Positions 1 through 11,800 of a stretch of 64,000 nt of DNA are shown one piece after another. The position numbers and the translations under genes are program-made. The stretch spans positions 2,021,501 to 2,085,500 of the forward strand of contig JADANN010000256.1 of NCBI GenBank assembly GCA_018806985.1, given 5' to 3'. How positions within the stretch are numbered: the stretch's first letter is position 1; every line of letters begins with the position of its first letter. This stretch comes from Angiostrongylus vasorum (lineage: Eukaryota; Nematoda; Chromadorea; Rhabditida; Metastrongylidae). The notes beneath the pieces are model-generated. The model was given only the letters and a program-made list of their open reading frames with translations, searched no databases and had not been told where the DNA came from.

Positions 1-80
1 TCGCGCTCTCCAGAGCTCCAAACTTGGGTAGTTGAGCCATATTAATCGATTTGGTAGTTTAGTTGTGGTGCATAGTTAGA

Positions 81-225
81 TCTAATTATCCAAGTTTGAG
101 GCTCCGAAGAAGGGAGTTACTGCCGAAACGTCAGCTACTGTTGTATTGTATGTTTTTGTGTGGAATTAAATGTATGCTGTGTAACAGCCGTGCGATTGCT
201 GGACAAGAAAACGACGCATCTTCAC
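81..225 (+). mobile_element. Solo PLE terminus, family A
   Basis: Matches the right end of the PLEs at 13.7 and 57.6 kb, including the GCCGAAACGTCAGC core (123-136) and the AAGAAAACGACGC tail. No PLE coding sequence is attached. Confidence 0.75.
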
Positions 226-250
226 GAGTGATCAATATGCTGTTGAATTG

Positions 251-1264
251 ATAAGCTAAAGTGAGGTTGACATATATAAATTCTCATTATGGCCAGTGTT
301 GTGGCGTCTTCGCCTTATGCAGAGCTGCAGTGATTTGAGTACAGGGTCCTCAGCCACTCATTTTTTGCGATATGGGTCATAGTGTTCACATAGAATGGAA
401 CCGAGTGGAGTGGAGCGCTGAACGAGCATTCATATATGGCGTTCTATTCAGATGTGATCAGACTTCCACGTTTTGGGAGATCTGCTGCCAATATTCATCA
501 ATATTGTCTCGGCTTATCAACCTGTGTTTAGGAATAAACTTACTCGTGTAATGGAAGATGAGCAGAACACCGCCGTTGTAAGAATGGGGAGACACAGACA
601 TTGGCGGTTATCCCCTAATTTGCATGCTTTGTGGTTTTGCAAGGTTTTTGTTCATCTCAAGGTTTTTCGGGATAGTTGGGTAGGAAGAGTCATGTTTATG
701 AGATTGTGCTACATCGCGTTTTCACCGAATTGAAAAAAACCTCTCGTTGAGTTCCATGCGATTGTTGAAGCTTCATAAAACTAGAGTGATGTTGCTGAGC
801 ATACATCCTTCGTGGGAATTTCACAACTAAAATTTATTCGTTCTAGAACAACATTTTCATTAATATAGGAGCCTTTCAATATCTGGCCTAAACCACTTCA
901 TGTAAGTAAGAACGTTGTGCGAGAGCAGAAATGTGAGAACAGATGGATAGACAGCAAACACACATTTTTTCCTTTCACACGGATGACGTCATTGTTGTAT
1001 AAAGCATTGAAGAAAGATTTATCCAGCACGTGAATGAAGCATTTGCAGTTGCTAATATAACTGATATAATTGAATTGAGGAGACGAATCGAATGTGAGAA
1101 GTGCTGGATTCTGCACAGTAAACATGAAGGATGGGTCGCATAAAAAAATATATTTCATTAGAGCTGATAGCTCAGTGATAACGATCCCGTTCATTACACA
1201 AACGTCCCACGCGCTAGCAAAATCTCGCTCCAAGGTGATTAAGCCTCTCATCCGCTCGAGGTAG
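251..1264. other. No recognisable gene
   Basis: Short open frames only, including 117 codons on the minus strand (898-1251). None shows a domain, repeat or splice structure that I recognise. Confidence 0.5.
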
Positions 1265-1510
1265 CGAGATTGGTACCGGACATGTCTTGAACAACATCAT
1301 TCCCTCTAGTCCGTCTGGGAACACTCTAGCACGGCTAACAAAGAAGTTCAAGGAGGACTCAACCAATTTTCAACGACATTCCTAATGAAGATAAAAAAAT
1401 CCTGAGCAGCGGCCAAAGTCACAGACAAAAAAAGTTTGAAGATTTTCATGTACGATGGGAGCGACGAAACTAATCGAATTCAAGGATCCGCACAGTGTTA
1501 TAGATGTGGT
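1265..1510 (+). repeat. Dispersed repeat S4, body only
   Basis: Similar along its length to 32090-32345 and, inverted, to 63010-63200. It lacks the tRNA-like head seen in those copies. Degenerate and noncoding. Confidence 0.55.
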
Positions 1511-1549
1511 GTCGGTCCATGTAATAAAAGGATAAAAATGGAATAAAAG

Positions 1550-1805
1550 GATAGGAGCTCTCGGCGTTGATCAATCTCTGAGCGATGCGCCATCCATTCG
1601 ACCACATTAAGCATTGTTAAAGGTGACTGATTGCATATCTGGTCTATACAATTACTCGTGGTGCAATACCTATGTATCGAGTCTGTGCTGCTGTTCTCCC
1701 AAAGAAATCTGACACCAATTCGCCAACTTTTGTCTAATCAAAGGCTTGTTCAGCCTGGAGCACGGAATCGAACGCTTTGTACTGCAGGACACCGCTAACT
1801 ACTGC
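1550..1805 (-). repeat. tRNA-headed dispersed repeat (S2-like)
   Basis: On the minus strand it begins near 1805 with a tRNA-like head (GCGCAGTAGTTAGC, then GTTCGATTCC) and ends with the CAACGCCGAGAGC motif shared with copies at 14.3, 30.1 and 47.3 kb. It looks like a Pol III-type SINE. Confidence 0.6.
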
Positions 1806-2454
1806 GCTAAATAAATTATACGCCTCCGAATGAGTCATGTTCTTGGGCAATTTTCATGTGCAAGCAAATTATTCTCAAAAGTGACATTTAATGGACAGGA
1901 ATCCCACAGGGAAGTTTCCATCCTGATTTTCGTATGCTATTCCAATTGTTATGGTCTTGTATGTTCACTACCGTTTCCTTACCCGGCAATAAAATTTCAA
2001 ATGCGCTTTTAGTTGTAAAAACAAACTTCCTCTATAGAACGTAGATCGGAGTTCTCTCTTATCACTTGCACAAGTCGGTGAATACCAGGTGATGGTACTG
2101 ATTTCCTTATGACGTGTGATTTCAAGGCAAAGCGATGACGAAATGGGTGACGGTGTGTCTTATGATCAACGGCTTGGGCAGCGAAATGATTAACTAGAAG
2201 GCCTTCGTTATCCATATTACTGGGATCATTTTCAACAATTGGGAAGGGTCCGGTCATTTAATGGGCACCTTTCGGTGACGGTTTTTGTCTTCTATACAAC
2301 TGATCACATTGAATTTTACCCTTGGTGTTAACAGCGGAATTGAATATGCTAGCCAGTTCACGTTGTGTGATAAGAAGTTGAACGATCCCTTGAAGAACGT
2401 TTTACACCATTGGACCACCATTGACCACCACTAATATACCACCATTTCATTGAT

Positions 2455-2530
2455 AAGCCAGCACGAGGTTGATAAATAACTTTATTTGGTAAACGTTTCG
2501 ATATCTTCGTCTTCCTCAGAGCCGGTGATC
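2455..2530 (-). repeat. PLE-type terminus, family B
   Basis: Reverse complement of the family-B terminal motif: GGCTCTGAGGA, a short hairpin, then GAAACGTTTACC, followed by an ACCAAATAAAG-like stretch and CACGAGGTTGA-type end. A similar end piece without the core occurs at 2775-2800. Confidence 0.6.
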
Positions 2531-3129
2531 CCAGCTGATGTTGACAGATGTTCGTTGGTATCGAGTCGGATATTTTTCGGTGGAGCATTGTTCGAGTGAG
2601 GCAACATCATCCGGCAGCGCTTTTCTACACAGCGATCGATGTTCATATGATTGTCTTATGATCTTGTTTTTTCTGGACAATCCATCTTGCTGCAGTCGTC
2701 ATTATCAGCTAGCACAGAGCATGACAATATTTGAAAAACCGATTTTCCATTAACTTTTGTTAGGTCGAATGTTTCGTCAACCTCGTGTTAACTTGTCGGT
2801 AAAAGAATACACGTTCGTTAGTCATACCGAGGTTAATGGAAAGCTGGTTTTTTGAAATATTGTTCTACATAATGGTTGCCGCAAGTTAGAATGACACTAA
2901 AAGACTTCGTTGATATTGAAAGGGAATCCACATTAAGACAGTGAATCCTGCCTCTGCTATGCACATTCAGCGCTCATCGTGCAGCTTTATCTGGAAACCT
3001 ATGTGCGATCTCAAGTTGAATTTTCATAGCATATTTCAGCCCAGAATAAACTCTATGGATCGAAGAAAAGATCATTAGAATCTAGATGTTTTTGAAAAGT
3101 ACAAACAAGTTCATTATATCAGCTGCTTA

Positions 3130-3670
3130 AACGCTTGGACTTCTGGAGGCGTTGAAGTCCTTGAAGACACAACGTCGCTGAGATATTTGCAAAAATCCGG
3201 ACCCTCTGGTGTCTACGGTGGGGACCGAACACGCTATTACCCTCTTTCTGGGGGCTGACGCGTCCACCACCACACCATGCGCGTCCTTCATCTTGCTTGT
3301 CTCTCAGCCGTCTTATTGACCTATTGGCGCTACCAGCAATCACCCGTCAACGGGATTGATCTGGGAGCACAAATCGGCATGAACCCAGTTAGGCTGAAGC
3401 TATGGTATAAATCACAATGTCGTCAATGTTTATTTAATCTAACTGGGTTCATGCCGATTTGTGCTCCCCCAGATCAATCCCGTTGACGGGTGATTGCTGA
3501 TAGCGCCAATAGGTCAATAAGACGGATGAGAAACAGGCGAAACGAAGGGAATCGCATCGTGTGGTGGTGAACGCGTTAGCCAACTGCAAAGGGTTATAGC
3601 GTTTTCGTTCCCGACCGTAGACACCAGCCGTCCGGAAGTTCTGCAAATATCTCAGTAACATTGTGGTTAT
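3130..3670. repeat. Two S3 repeats in inverted orientation
   Basis: Two copies of a tRNA-headed repeat face each other, arms about 3165-3398 and 3440-3665, with a 40-bp AT-rich centre. Shared blocks include ATCAATCCCGTTGACGGGTG and the GTGGTGGTGAACGCGTTAGCC head. Other copies lie at 29.8, 40.1, 40.4, 46.3 and 48.7 kb. Confidence 0.7.
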
Positions 3671-3789
3671 ACTTCACATAATACGCTGCCATTAAAAATT
3701 AGCAGGCAGTAAGTAAGAATTGACGACGTCTTTGAACACAGTTTCGGCACCGACTTTGTTTCTGAAACACGTCTCTTACAGAAAGCTGT

Positions 3790-4440
3790 CGAGATGCTTC
3801 AAGAAGCCGCAGCCGATGGACGAGGGGTCTGGCGAGTATTACTGGACGTATTTCTTCGGCGTAATTGTTTTACCCGGACTCAAGAAGCTTTGATTGATTG
3901 GACCAGTGGGCCATCAAATGGTTATTGTGACTTTCTTTTGGTGCAATCTTCGTCTTCGAAAAGTGCTGCAAGCTTTTCTGTCTCCCAACGTTTTAACATT
4001 GTCGTCAATTATCGTAGAGTATTCGTTTCTCGTTGTACGTCACAATACCGTAGAGAAAGGGCTAGTTCTAATGATGCAGAAGAGGTGTCAATTATGCCTC
4101 ATAATGGTGATTGCTTTGATTTTCGTTCAATTCGTGCGAAATCCGTCTGCCGAAGCCAAATTTTTCTGGACTCTCCAGCCTTCTAGCTGCTAGGAGACAT
4201 TTGCTTATATTGAGTTTTTCGGAGACTTTTCGAACAGTTATGAGCGTATTTGCTTTCACAAAAGCCTTCAATTCATCGTTGTCAACAGCAGAAGGGCGTT
4301 CGTGACCTTCCTTATTTTCAATGTCGAGTTTGCCATGATGAAATTTTTTGAAGTAACAGCGCCAGGAAACATTCGAGAGCAATTCCTTGGCCCCATAAGT
4401 GACTAATGTTTCTAGCCGTTTGTGCTGAGTCGCCGGAGTT
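3790..4440 (-). pseudogene. Mariner-family transposase remnant
   Basis: On the minus strand the N-terminal half (4092-4382) is open and shows the mariner DNA-binding region: CYFKKFHHGKLDIENKEGHE, RPSAVDNDELKAFVKAN and NISKCLLAARRL, then HELNENQ. Downstream, frames broken by stops and shifts still read PKESHNN and related mariner catalytic-core text. It is dead. Hookworms are known to carry mariner elements; I did not identify terminal repeats. Confidence 0.85.
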
Positions 4441-4689
4441 TGAATTCGTCGAAATTGCTATTTTAACATTCGAATTCTAACCTTTAAGATTTGGAAAAAC
4501 TCTGTTTATGTCATAATTCAATTATACGTAGAGAAGTACAAAGAAATTACCTTTGTAATGGTGCACAGCAACCTAGCAGAAATTATTTCTAGTGCATCAC
4601 TTGTGTCACCATCACCTATCCTGTTGATCGAACTTTCCATTTCTCTTTTTTTTGCGTGCAAAAAGTAGCGCACTGGGCTCCGCTCGCTA

Positions 4690-5330
4690 TAGGGACTCTT
4701 TGAGCATCATATCCTTCTTCCAGGGTTTTCGTAAAGAACTATGAACATCGCACTGGTGGTCTTCTTGCTGTGTGTTTGACATCTTGAATAACCTAGTCTC
4801 TAACAGGTCTTGTCCACCGGATTTGGAGTGTAGAAAGGCGTGTTTGATTTTTGAAGGCCAACCTGATTGGAAACTTCGAATCCCCTCTTTCACTTACTTG
4901 ATACAGCATTATGTTACCATCGTCCCCTTCCAACTGCGTGTTTAATAACACTGAGTGATTTTTTATCCCTTTTTGCTCAGTTACCAGGTTTCTTCGCATA
5001 CTTTAAGTTAGGGAGTATAGTGAAGTCAAAAAAGTTGGCCACGGAATCAAATGTGCTTTGCTCTCTTCACTATATCCTGGATGCTCTTAAAAAGCTCCCC
5101 AAGCTGCTCGTTTCGTTCTGCTCAACTCTGGAGCTAAGTCATTCATCATGTTGACTTCTCGGCCTAGATAGACGTAGCTAAAGCATTCAGAGAAATTCAT
5201 TCCGCTGAGCATAAACGGGGCATATGAAACCAATCCCTTTCTCATGGACATCGCGTTTGCGAGAATTAGGCGATAACCAGTCTTTCCACAAGTGCTATCA
5301 AAATCGGCAAGCATTCATTCCGCTTGGCTA
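4690..5330 (-). pseudogene. RTE-type reverse transcriptase, C-terminal fragment
   Basis: Minus-strand frame 5087-5314 reads MLADFDSTCGKTGYRLILAN, then SYVYLGREVNMMNDLAPELS and KRAAWGAF, the segment after the RT active site in nematode RTE elements. A shifted frame continues to about 4690. No intact ORF. Confidence 0.75.
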
Positions 5331-5799
5331 ATGTTTTGTGTTATAAGTGGTATAATTACTTATCATCGATTTTTCATTCAGATCTCCAATTCCAATGTAT
5401 GGCGCTGTGGAGGTGACAGGAAATAAGTTTGGTGAGATGGTATCGTTTTTGCTGTCCCCTCTTTAGACATCGGTGTCAATATCGTTACAAAACGGTAATA
5501 TTTTGCCTTTGAAATTTCTATATAGGTTAGGGAAGAAGCTTTATATACTGAGCAGGGTTAACCTGGTTATCCAGCGTTTCCGTGACTGCTACTATCTCAA
5601 CTAAGTCATAAAACTACTTGCAGTGAAAAGTCCACACTTTACCAGTGATAAACTTGAATTAACACGCAGTACGTTCCTTGGTGAGGCAATCAGGGAAGGT
5701 TATCAGGGATGTTTAGTCAGCCAGCATGTGATGACGTGGCCTCGTTATTTTTACTTGCGCACCTGAAGCAAGTTCTAATGAGAGCAGCGAATTGGTCGC
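5331..5799. promoter_or_regulatory. Immediate upstream region of the V-ATPase gene
   Basis: Unique-looking sequence that must hold the promoter or trans-splice acceptor of gene 1. I see no clear TATA box or single conserved motif. Confidence 0.35.
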
Positions 5800-5854
5800 A
5801 TGGATTCAGTACGAATACCGGCAGCACATCACTACGATACACATCCAAGAATTG
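5800..5854 (+). CDS. vha-12: V-ATPase B exon 1 (residues 1-18)
   Basis: The exon opens at ATG and reads [18 protein letters not shown], then splits a Glu codon in phase 1 before GTAAGT. This N-terminal tail is not conserved in the family; the exon is supported by the exact phase match to exon 2. Confidence 0.75.
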
Positions 5855-8800
5855 GTAAGTTCAAAAGTTCTCTACTCGAACTTGTAGGACTTTTACTTCA
5901 AATCAAACACTTTCCGAATTTTGTAGAGGAAAGGTGTTAGAACACATTCTGATTAATTGGGAAGAAATTCAGTCACATTAATAACGGGAAGTCAGTGCTA
6001 GTCAATGCATATAACGCGTTCAGCTCTCAGTCGTATGGTTTCTTTGAAGTGGCATCCACTCGTGATTCTTATTTTTCTACCAGAAATTCCTGGCTGAACT
6101 ATGACACACCTTTGATTATGAGTTCTCAAACTTCTCACGTTGTAGTATAATAAATACTGAGCTATATGAACAGCTTCATTCTGTTAAATATACGATTATC
6201 TAGAAGAAAAAAATGCAAGAAAGCTTGAAGTCACAATCCCATCTCAGAATGGTTATGAAATCATTGGCATTTCAGCATACCAGACAGTGCATTCTGTTGC
6301 TGGGCCACTAATAGTTGTGAAAGGTGTGAAATTTCCCGCATTCGGTGAGATCGTGCACATCACACTCAAAGATGGCTCACAGCGTATAGGACAAGTACTT
6401 GAGACCAGAGGCCACAAAGCCGTAGTACAGGTAGGTCAAGCAATGGGGAAATGAGAATCGTTTTAATTATATTAACTGAGTTTGCTCTCAGAAGGCAGTC
6501 GCTAGTAGGTGGGTCTCACTGCCTGCTAGTACAAATGCTTCGTAAGACACTCCATATTCTATCTGCCGTTTTCTAATGTCCATTTGGTCAAATTTCAACA
6601 ATTTTACAACGCAAACGCTGCAAGGGTGCTTGTAGCGTAGTAAGGGATGTCCTGCAATATACACTTGTCGCTGATTCGATCTCACGCTCTGGGCTCACTA
6701 AGCATTCCATAACTCTGAGGTCGTCGAATTGCTAGCAAACTTGTCGGAATGCAGCACTGATTTGACACAAAGGTAGGGAACCACCAGTCATTACATAGGC
6801 CATTTGCGTTCAATCGTCTCTGTGTCAGAAAAATTTTTTCGTCCATAGTCTTCGGTAAAAGATTAAAGGATCAAGGCTCAGTAACATCACGTTCCGTCAT
6901 TTGTCTGTGCATCACACTTGAGATGTCTTTTCGCCGAACATTTGAAGCAACCGTAAAGATGCTGAGATCTGAGCAAAACTCATAACCACAGGTGGGTATC
7001 GGAGTGATGGGGCTCGCTTGCTATCCACCACACCAACCGAGGCTATTCTTTGCCTTTCTCTCACCTACGTTTTTACTCTACCGGTGCTGTCATCAATCAT
7101 GCGTCAACGAGAATGAGGGAGTCCACCTGAGGTTTCGAGTCTTACTTATTTTTCAGCATATTTACGGTTCTATTTCAAATTGTACCCTACCATGAAAGAA
7201 ACGAATAGGCAACAAATAGAAGTTACAACATTTTTTGAAGCAGTTATAACTGCTATATGTAAAATAATAAATATTTTTGATTGGGAACATCCCTCCCAAC
7301 GTTTTACCACCTCATCGTGGCTGGGAGGTGTTCCTGGGTGTCGGACTGCGATGTACAGTGGAGAATTCATCCCCTGGCAGGGTCTCCCAAGCCCAGAAGG
7401 ATCCGGCGTTGCCACTAGGAAGCCTAGCTAAGAGTAAACCAATACCGGGATCAGCCACCGTCCTGGTATCAAAGTCGCATGGTGGCAAATCTCCTTCTGA
7501 TCCACAAGGGCTGCGACTGCCTGTGGTGGTGACGACCTGGGACAGAGTTTGGCCAAACTGACATCGGGACTCCAGGGAAACACGGTTAAACCAGCAAAAC
7601 TCCGAAAAATGGAAGTTATGCTAGAGCCCACACAACCAGTGAGGACGGGTCATTCAAGTATCAAGTATCAAGTAAATGGGAACATCAAAATGGTTATTTG
7701 TATTCGAAACTATGTCTAGAAACTCATACAAATTCTATAATCGACCGGCACGTCTAGTCCCAAAGTTCAACTCAATGAGAAAATTATTTGTGTTGCTGCA
7801 TCTTAAACGGCAAACATAGGTATAACTCTTACGCATTTGAGCCTTCAGTAGCATTCAACAATTAGAAACGATCAGTTAGAAAAGACAGCAATTCATTCTC
7901 TACGATTCGTAAAAACAATCAAGATGAACTTGCTTAACTGTGGTTCTTCTACGTCCATTTTATTTCTTTCGCTTTTGATTGGTGCTTTCTGTAGCACTGG
8001 TAATATGATGTCCGAAATCTCTTTTTTTCTTCACCACATCATAGGTGCAGTAAAAATCAAAACGTTTCTTTTCAAAGATCTGCTTACACAGCAGAGGTTT
8101 TCTACAGCAAAACGAAAATGCTTTTTATAAAAGGCCGGAAAAAACAATAAGCACATCATTCCAATAAAGGCACGGTGTTCTGAAGAATACGATGGCTGCT
8201 ACGCAGTTGTGCGCAGCAACAACTGAGCGCATCAAGACCACGACGCGTACGCTCCAAACGCGGTTTCAGTGTGATTCAAATGCGTTGAAGGAGTTAGCAA
8301 GCCATATTTTATGTTTACCGTTCATTAATTTCTCTCTTTTTTCCTAGGTTTACGAGGGTACAGTAGGCATTGACGTGAAGCACACTGTTTGTGAGTTCAC
8401 TGGTGATGTGTTACGAATGCCCGTTAGTGAGGATATACTCGGACGGACGTTTAATGGATCCGGGAAACCTATCGATAAGGTTCTTTTCTCTAAAATTTGA
8501 TCGAGACCAAAACCGGACCCTCGTAGCTTTTTTGGAGAACATTGCTCAGTGATCTATAGCTTTTCTATGGTATTAAATATAAAAGTATTTGCTTTCTAGG
8601 CTTAACTAATAATTGTAATTTCGTCTTGATTCAACAGTGCACCCTCAGGCCCTATTTATTAGGGACCGCATATTTGCGCAGAAGACTTCATGGATGTAAA
8701 CGGAATGGCGGTAAATCCGTATATGCGCGTTTATCCGGATCGAACGATCGAGACTGGGATATCAACCATCGATGTGATGAGCACGATAGCTAAAGGGCAG

Positions 8801-11800
8801 GTACATAGGCACAACTGTTGCACACCTCAAAATTGCGTAGTTTCATTGGTTAAAGCTTTTATATATCGTTGAGCCCAAAGAGCTCAGTAGCTAGACATAC
8901 ACTGCAGTTCACGAATGGTCACTGGTTTTGCTCTGTGCCAAGCCAACAACACGTCTTATTCTTTCAGAATCAGAAAAAGTGGTTTAAATCTTTGTAGGAA
9001 ATGCTCCCTTTGGTAAGTAAAATCGAAAACAATAACTGAATTGGTTCCAATGCAGCTCAGCTGGTGCTTCATGTCGTCACTGTAGACATTCGCCGAACCT
9101 CATAGATTACAAGGAGATTTGTCGCATTGTAACTAGTTTAATACAAGAACAAATGGTTTGCTCTTACTAGGGTTTTCCACTAGAAATATCCGACTCCTTC
9201 TGGGATTGCGAAAACCTGTTGAGGGAATATTTCAATAAATTTTATTACAGTTGCTGGTATTGCATAGAGCTGTCATCAACTAAATCATTTATAAGAGATG
9301 AAGAAGTTCGGTGAAAGTGGTTGAACAATTTATCGGCGTCGAAAATTCAAGTACTAATCTCCGAACGCTAACTTCTAAAAGGTTCAGCTGCTCTTTGCGT
9401 AGAGGTGCAAACTTCCCTGCAGCCAATCAGACAGAGCATCCACATTTTTAGAAAGAAAAAGTTCAAAAAACTCGATGAAGAACAATGCAGCCAGCAGTTG
9501 ACATGAAATTCTCGAGTTTGAGCTCCTGGCTTTCAAACACGAAATGCGTGACACGTTGTTTCTCCATTGAAAAAGGCACAGTATAGCAGCCTCTCTAACT
9601 CAGGATCAATTCAATATTTTTTTCTTCAGAAAATCGCAATATTTTCGGGATCTGGCCTTCCTCATAACGAGATCGCTGCTCAAATAGTTCGTCAAGCTGG
9701 TAAGTTTCTTTTGCTTTCGCTAAATCTTGACACACTGAAGTGTTCAGTTCAAATCAGTACAGTCCTTTAGGGATACCTTTTAGATTAGCACATATATAAA
9801 TTAGCTGAATATATTTTTAAAATGACAGCAAGGTTCGAACTTCTACCTTGCTAGTGCAGTTACTTGACTGTCTTGAACATCGCCTTATAAAGTTGTCTTT
9901 GTTAATCGGAGACAATGGAGGACTCAGCGGAATTTTGCATGAGCTGACAAATGTGACGGTTGTCATCAACATCTATTCGTTTTAACACCTCGCTGTGAAA
10001 GCTACGTCGCAAAAAATATGGGCATTTGTGCTTGATTCAGCTTCCACAGACATTTCCAATAAAACTAAAACCTAAGGAACTCTATGAATCTGCAGGCGAT
10101 TTAAAGACTAGACAACATCTTACAACGCTATCTATCATTAATGATTCCAACTTCGATATGAATTTCAGAAGAACTCATGTTATTGAAAATGTAATGTGTT
10201 AAAAATGTTCAACGATGAGCATGAGGTTGCACACGATTGGTATATTATGGAAGTCATAAACGATAATCGTCGCTCTAAAAAATACTCACTTATGTGTGAT
10301 ACACAAAATGGAAGGCACCATAACTTAACATTTCTATCGGGCGTAGGATTAGTTTCAGGGAAGCTTCACATAAGACTGTATTTTTGGAAGTTATTGTTAA
10401 TGCAGGCCACGAGCTGCTTGTACAAGGACTTAGAAGTTGTGCCGAATTCTCTTCAGTACCTCGAGCAAGAAGATCAGATCGGATCTCCATTATCATTAAG
10501 GAGTTACTCGTGAGGAGAAGGAAAGTGAAGCTCGATCCTACTCTGAAAGAACTAACGCGTCTGATAATAAATGCCAGTTGTAGATCTTTGCAGGAGGATT
10601 TACATCAGTATAGGTAGGAAAGTTATTAGAAGAAGCTCCAAAACGATCTAATCCAAAGAACAAGAACTGCCGTAGGAATATTTGCGACTGTAATGCTTCG
10701 CCGTCCTTCATAATGAACGAAGATGAGACTATCATTACATCACGCTGTGAGATGGAATTGATAGAAGAGTTCTATAACAATCTTCCAAGTTCCACAGACT
10801 TCGTCCCTGACTCCAAAATCCCCGCTGCAAAGAAAACCATCCAGGATTTTACCCTATGAAGTTCGAGTAGCGACAAAAAGCACGAAGAGAGGCACAGTTC
10901 CAGGTAGGAATCGATAATATCACTGCCGATTTCCTTAGAGCTGGACGCTACAAATCACATGTACCTCTCTCAACCTATATGACATCTTACCTACAGAAAG
11001 AGAAAATTTGAGACCAGTGGAGGAGGTCGCGCACAGCAATACTACGCAAAAAGAGTGGCCGAAGAGATCTTCGTAACTATCGTCCAATGTGAATATCTAC
11101 AAGCTATTCACGAAGATTATCCTTTTGCGCATATCGAAGACGAGGGATGAAGCACAACCAGTTGAAGAAGCAGGATTTCGAAAGAGATTCTGCTGTGTGG
11201 ACCACATCCAAACCGTATCCAGGTTCATCGAAGTTTGTTGAGAATACCATCTGCCTTTAACCATAACTTTTATTGACTAAGAATAAGCGTTTGACAGTGT
11301 CGAAACCAATTCGATCCTTTCAGCGCTCGTCGGCCATGAAGTGAACCAGTACCATGCATAAATCTGAAGAAGACCCAATTCATGAAAAACCATGGTGCGA
11401 AGGCGAACAGATCAAAGTGGGCGTTCAATGAACATGGAGACCAACATAGAGAAGGAATGAGTCAGAAGAAAGAGAAAGCTTGTGCATTCTGGCGTTTCGA
11501 AAAAAGCCATCGATCAACTAACGAGCCCAAACATTCGCGCTCATCTTTTTCGATTCGACAGTCTTCCCAGTGCTCTGTTATGCAGTAGAGACGTGGGGTG
11601 ACACTTCAACCACGTCAAAAAATATTGCGTGCAAGAAATCGTCCTCTAGGACGACCATCTTCACGTGGGCCAACGTGATCGTAACTAAAGTCAAACAACT
11701 ATACTTGCAGGTGCAGTTGTTTTACAGACTATGCGGAGTTAGACTACCACTCACCATCAATCTCGGGATGAAATACGGGAAATTCATACAATACCTCACC

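Noticed and set aside
898..1251. 117-codon minus-strand open frame
   Set aside because: No recognisable family and no supporting context.
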